From positions 3,086,802-3,150,801 of the forward strand of contig CAJINV010000012.1 in the NCBI GenBank assembly GCA_905178155.1: a stretch of 64,000 nucleotides of DNA, read 5' to 3'. The translations under genes and the position numbers were made by a program. This DNA comes from Amoebophrya sp. A120 (Eukaryota; Sar; Dinophyceae; Syndiniales; Amoebophryaceae). Each line of letters begins with the position of its first letter. The first letter of the stretch is position 1. The notes below the pieces were generated by a model, which was not told where the DNA came from, made no database searches, and saw only the letters and a list, made by a program, of their open reading frames with translations. Below are positions 61,853 through 64,000 of the stretch, one piece after another.

Positions 61853-64000
61853 ATGTCGTCCGCGGACTCGCAGGAGGTCCCTCCCGACGCGTTGAAGTCG
61901 CGGAAAAAGTCCTTTCGCATGATTCTGGACGACCACATCGCAGAGCGGGATTGGGACAGCTTGAGCATTCTTCACGACCTGGCGAAGGAGGACGAAGCGA
62001 CAGGAGACGGAGAAGCGAATGCAGCGACGACCGGAGGTGGCCACGTCGACGACGATTCTCCCATCGCGAAGGCCGCAAACGCGAATCTCGAGCGGCTGCA
62101 GATCCTCGCTGAAACGGCACATCATGCGGAAAGCGGTTCCTCCGGGCCCGGCACGCCGCGCGGGGAGGGGGAGAGCGCGGCCAACAAGAAGGGCCGTAGC
62201 GTCGAGGTGATATCTTCCTCCGAAGACGAAAGGGAGGAGCGAGAAGAAATGAACTCGAATATCCTGAACAAAAACGTCCCCACCCCAGAGTTGCCATGCA
62301 GATTTGCAATCGCAGGAGCACTCGTAATGCGCATCCCCATGAGAGGCATTTTTCAGTCGTGTTGTGGCATTTGTCATGCTGTAAACACGATAGCGAGATG
62401 GATTTGTGATGCGGCTATCATTGCTAACCTGAACCCCAATACAGCGCAATACCTGTCATGCGTGAGGCCCAAAACTTTTGGATTTGTGTTGCAGACTTCC
62501 CATCTTGACCACGGGGTGGGGACGTTTTTACGCAGGATATCGCAGCTGAAATCGAACGCGCAGGCCCTCCACAACTTGCAGGAAGAGCTGGAGGAGCAGC
62601 TGCAGCAACACAAAGGGAAAGAAGATGGCGAAAATTATTTGTCCACGTCTCTGAACAAGCAGGCGCGGGAAGAGCTGGCGCACACGAGAAGAGACCAGTC
62701 GCTCATTGCTGGGCGGAAGGGGGAGATCGCGGCCGACCCAGCCGAGCTGATGTTTTTGATAGAAAGACGGTTCAAACGCGCCGTTCCCCTAGCAGCGGAT
62801 AGTGAATTGAAGCAGTTTCCGGTCATAGAGAAGATCATGAACACGCGGGAATGGATTTTGCAAACCCGGAAATTCGAGCGACTGGAAGCGGAGTACGCAA
62901 AATTGAGGCAGCCGTCCGCAAAACTCCAGTTTCTGAAATTACAGCGGGCGAAAGCGTATACTTTGTTTCAGTACAACGTTTTATTTGGGATTATATTTTG
63001 TCAAAAAGTAGTAGACATTGCGTGGAGGTGTTCCTGCATGACTGAAGACGGCACAATTTCGAATACAGTAGATGACGGTAAGTAGAAAATGACAATTTCA
63101 AAGGGAAGATAAAGCAAAATTGTCAGGCTTCGCAAACTCGAGAAACACTGCGACATCTACACCCGGTGCACGATGGCCGAGGGACAGGGGTACAAAGAAG
63201 TGCTTTCGCACTTGATACCATTAGCAGAGTCCAAGCCAGAAGCCAGGAAAATTCTCGAGAGGCAGCAATACATCCGCGCGGAGGCTGCGGTACATTATAC
63301 CATTTTGCGTTTTAGTTCCTATCATGCGCGATTCATTATCCATCATCATTCTTTTATTTTGTCATGCGCGAAAAGTCGCATAATGTGCATCTGTACTATA
63401 ATCCGATCCCACAGCGAATCCGCGAGGTATCCTTTGCAAAAGTAAGTATCGTACTTACTCGTATTGCAATCATGCATTGCAGTTCTTTTTCTCGAGGTAA
63501 ATCCGCATTACAAATTTTGTTTTTCATGCTTAATGCATTCATACGAGTAGGAAAACGATGCTTTTGCATTTCATAAGAGGAGCAGCCGCACAATTTGTAC
63601 GCGACGTTGCGGCAAATCTACCCCGTGGAAGATTGGGTGTTACGCGCGATCATGTCCTCTATTCAGAAGGAGGTGGAGTGGAACCGGGTGGCGGAACTTA
63701 TCCTGTGCAAAAGTATCACACTCGTATAAATGCAAGTCTTGCATTAGAAACAAGGTCCGAGCACGGGGGCTGGGGCCCCCGTGCAGAGACCTTGCATCTT
63801 TGGAGGGCATTGGGCGGTCGGAGCAGTTTCCGAGGCCGGGCGGGCTTGCTCCTCGCGACATTCGAACGCAACCACAACGGGGACGCGCGTCGCGAAGTAG
63901 AGGAATGGCCAGTGCCGCGCCATCCCCAGCGGGCTACCACATAGGGCGCCCCGATGGGCGCCCGAGGGGTGGCGCGTTCGCTTCCACTTGCAGGACTCCG
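61853..64000 (+). CDS. Unrecognised coiled-coil protein, 3' end outside window
   Basis: Exons near 61853-62260, 62540-63027, 63127-63289, 63376-63428, 63576-63699. The N-terminus reads MSSADSQEVPPDALKSRKKS and an acidic linker ends SEDEREEREEMN. Then a coiled coil (NAQALHNLQEELEEQLQQHK), PAELMFLIERRFKRAVPLAA, FPVIEKIMNTREWILQTRKF, ERLEAEYAKLRQPSAKLQFL, and LRKLEKHCDIYTRCTMAEGQ then GYKEVLSHLIPLAESKPEAR and LYYNPIPQRIRE, EDWVLRAIMSSIQKEVEWNR. GT-AG introns: 63028-63126 and 63290-63375. The introner at 62261 is open in this frame, so an unspliced form would also be translatable. No family recognised; the helical second half could be a scaffold or ciliary protein. Confidence 0.72.
62261..62539 (+). 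mobile_element. Introner, family B, length a multiple of three and stop-free
   Basis: 279 bases, 93 codons without a stop in the host frame. Both family B arms are intact (AAAAACGTCCCCACCCCAGA; GGGGTGGGGACGTTTTTACG). Spliced join: EEMNSN|RRISQLKSN or close. Confidence 0.82.
63429..63575 (+). mobile_element. Introner, family F, 147 bases
   Basis: The ends are ATCCTTTGCAAAAGTAAGTA-TCGTACT and CGAGTAGGAAAACGATGCTT-TTGCATTTCATA. The join reads QRIREV|EEQPHNLYA. Confidence 0.82.
63700..64000 (+). mobile_element. Introner, family F, oversized, right end outside window
   Basis: The left end is ATCCTGTGCAAAAGTATCAC-ACTCGTATAAATGCA. No matching right arm follows within 300 bases, whereas other family F copies are about 145 bases. 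Inside are a GC-rich hairpin at 63749-63792 and further GC-rich sequence. Confidence 0.7.
63749..63792 (+). repeat. Hairpin AAGGTCCGAGCACGGGGGC...GACCTT
   Basis: AAGGTCCGAGCACGGGGGCT followed by GGGGCCCCCGTGCAGAGACC-TT. It shares the first 17 bases with the hairpin at 31121 in the giant family H element. Confidence 0.8.

Overview
This window looks like nuclear DNA of a dinoflagellate, most likely a parasitic syndinian of the Amoebophrya type. The grounds are inference from three things visible here. (1) All confidently read genes lie on the + strand, as in unidirectional dinoflagellate gene clusters. (2) The genes are cut by 73 recognisable short repeated introns with terminal inverted repeats (introner elements), most of them not bounded by GT-AG. 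(3) A ciliary gene (LRRC56) is present. Introners with varied, non-canonical splice motifs are published for Amoebophrya; species assignment from one window remains an inference.

Layout. 1-2112: 3' part of an unknown membrane/coiled-coil gene. 2922-5776: six-transmembrane voltage-gated K+ channel. 6220-7590 and 8085-9443: two intronless tandem paralogues carrying a phage-integrase-repeat-like motif. 9792-17822: Dispatched/Patched-type RND transporter with about 15 introns. 17823-20724: non-coding, with a recurrent T-rich GATC motif. 20725-24534: gamma-glutamylcyclotransferase-like protein. 24728-30500: several small, poorly resolved genes. 30602-38638: FkbM-type methyltransferase whose introns include a 1.85-kb composite introner with a hairpin satellite and an introner split by a 1.3-kb insertion. 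38639-40769: repeat-bearing spacer. 41323-44718: ubiquilin (UBL, STI1-like, UBA). 45873-48284 and 49468-53708: two unrecognised multi-exon genes. 54949-60019: LRRC56. 60020-61852: spacer with a GC-rich island. 61853 to the window end: unknown coiled-coil gene whose last visible intron is another oversized introner.

The main story is the intron system. Nine element families (called A to I here) have unrelated terminal inverted repeats, but all share an internal octamer, TGT(C/G/A)ATGC, and its complement. Families A to G and I normally start TAT and end ATA. Open reading across them is restored mostly by cutting T|AT...ATA|, in a few cases only by TAT|...AT|A, and sometimes by ordinary GT-AG near the ends. 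Elements work as introns in both orientations, create exons as short as 6 nt, and can carry kilobase cargo. Ordinary GT-AG introns occur in the same genes. Exon boundaries given below come from frame continuity and protein-family fit, not from transcripts.
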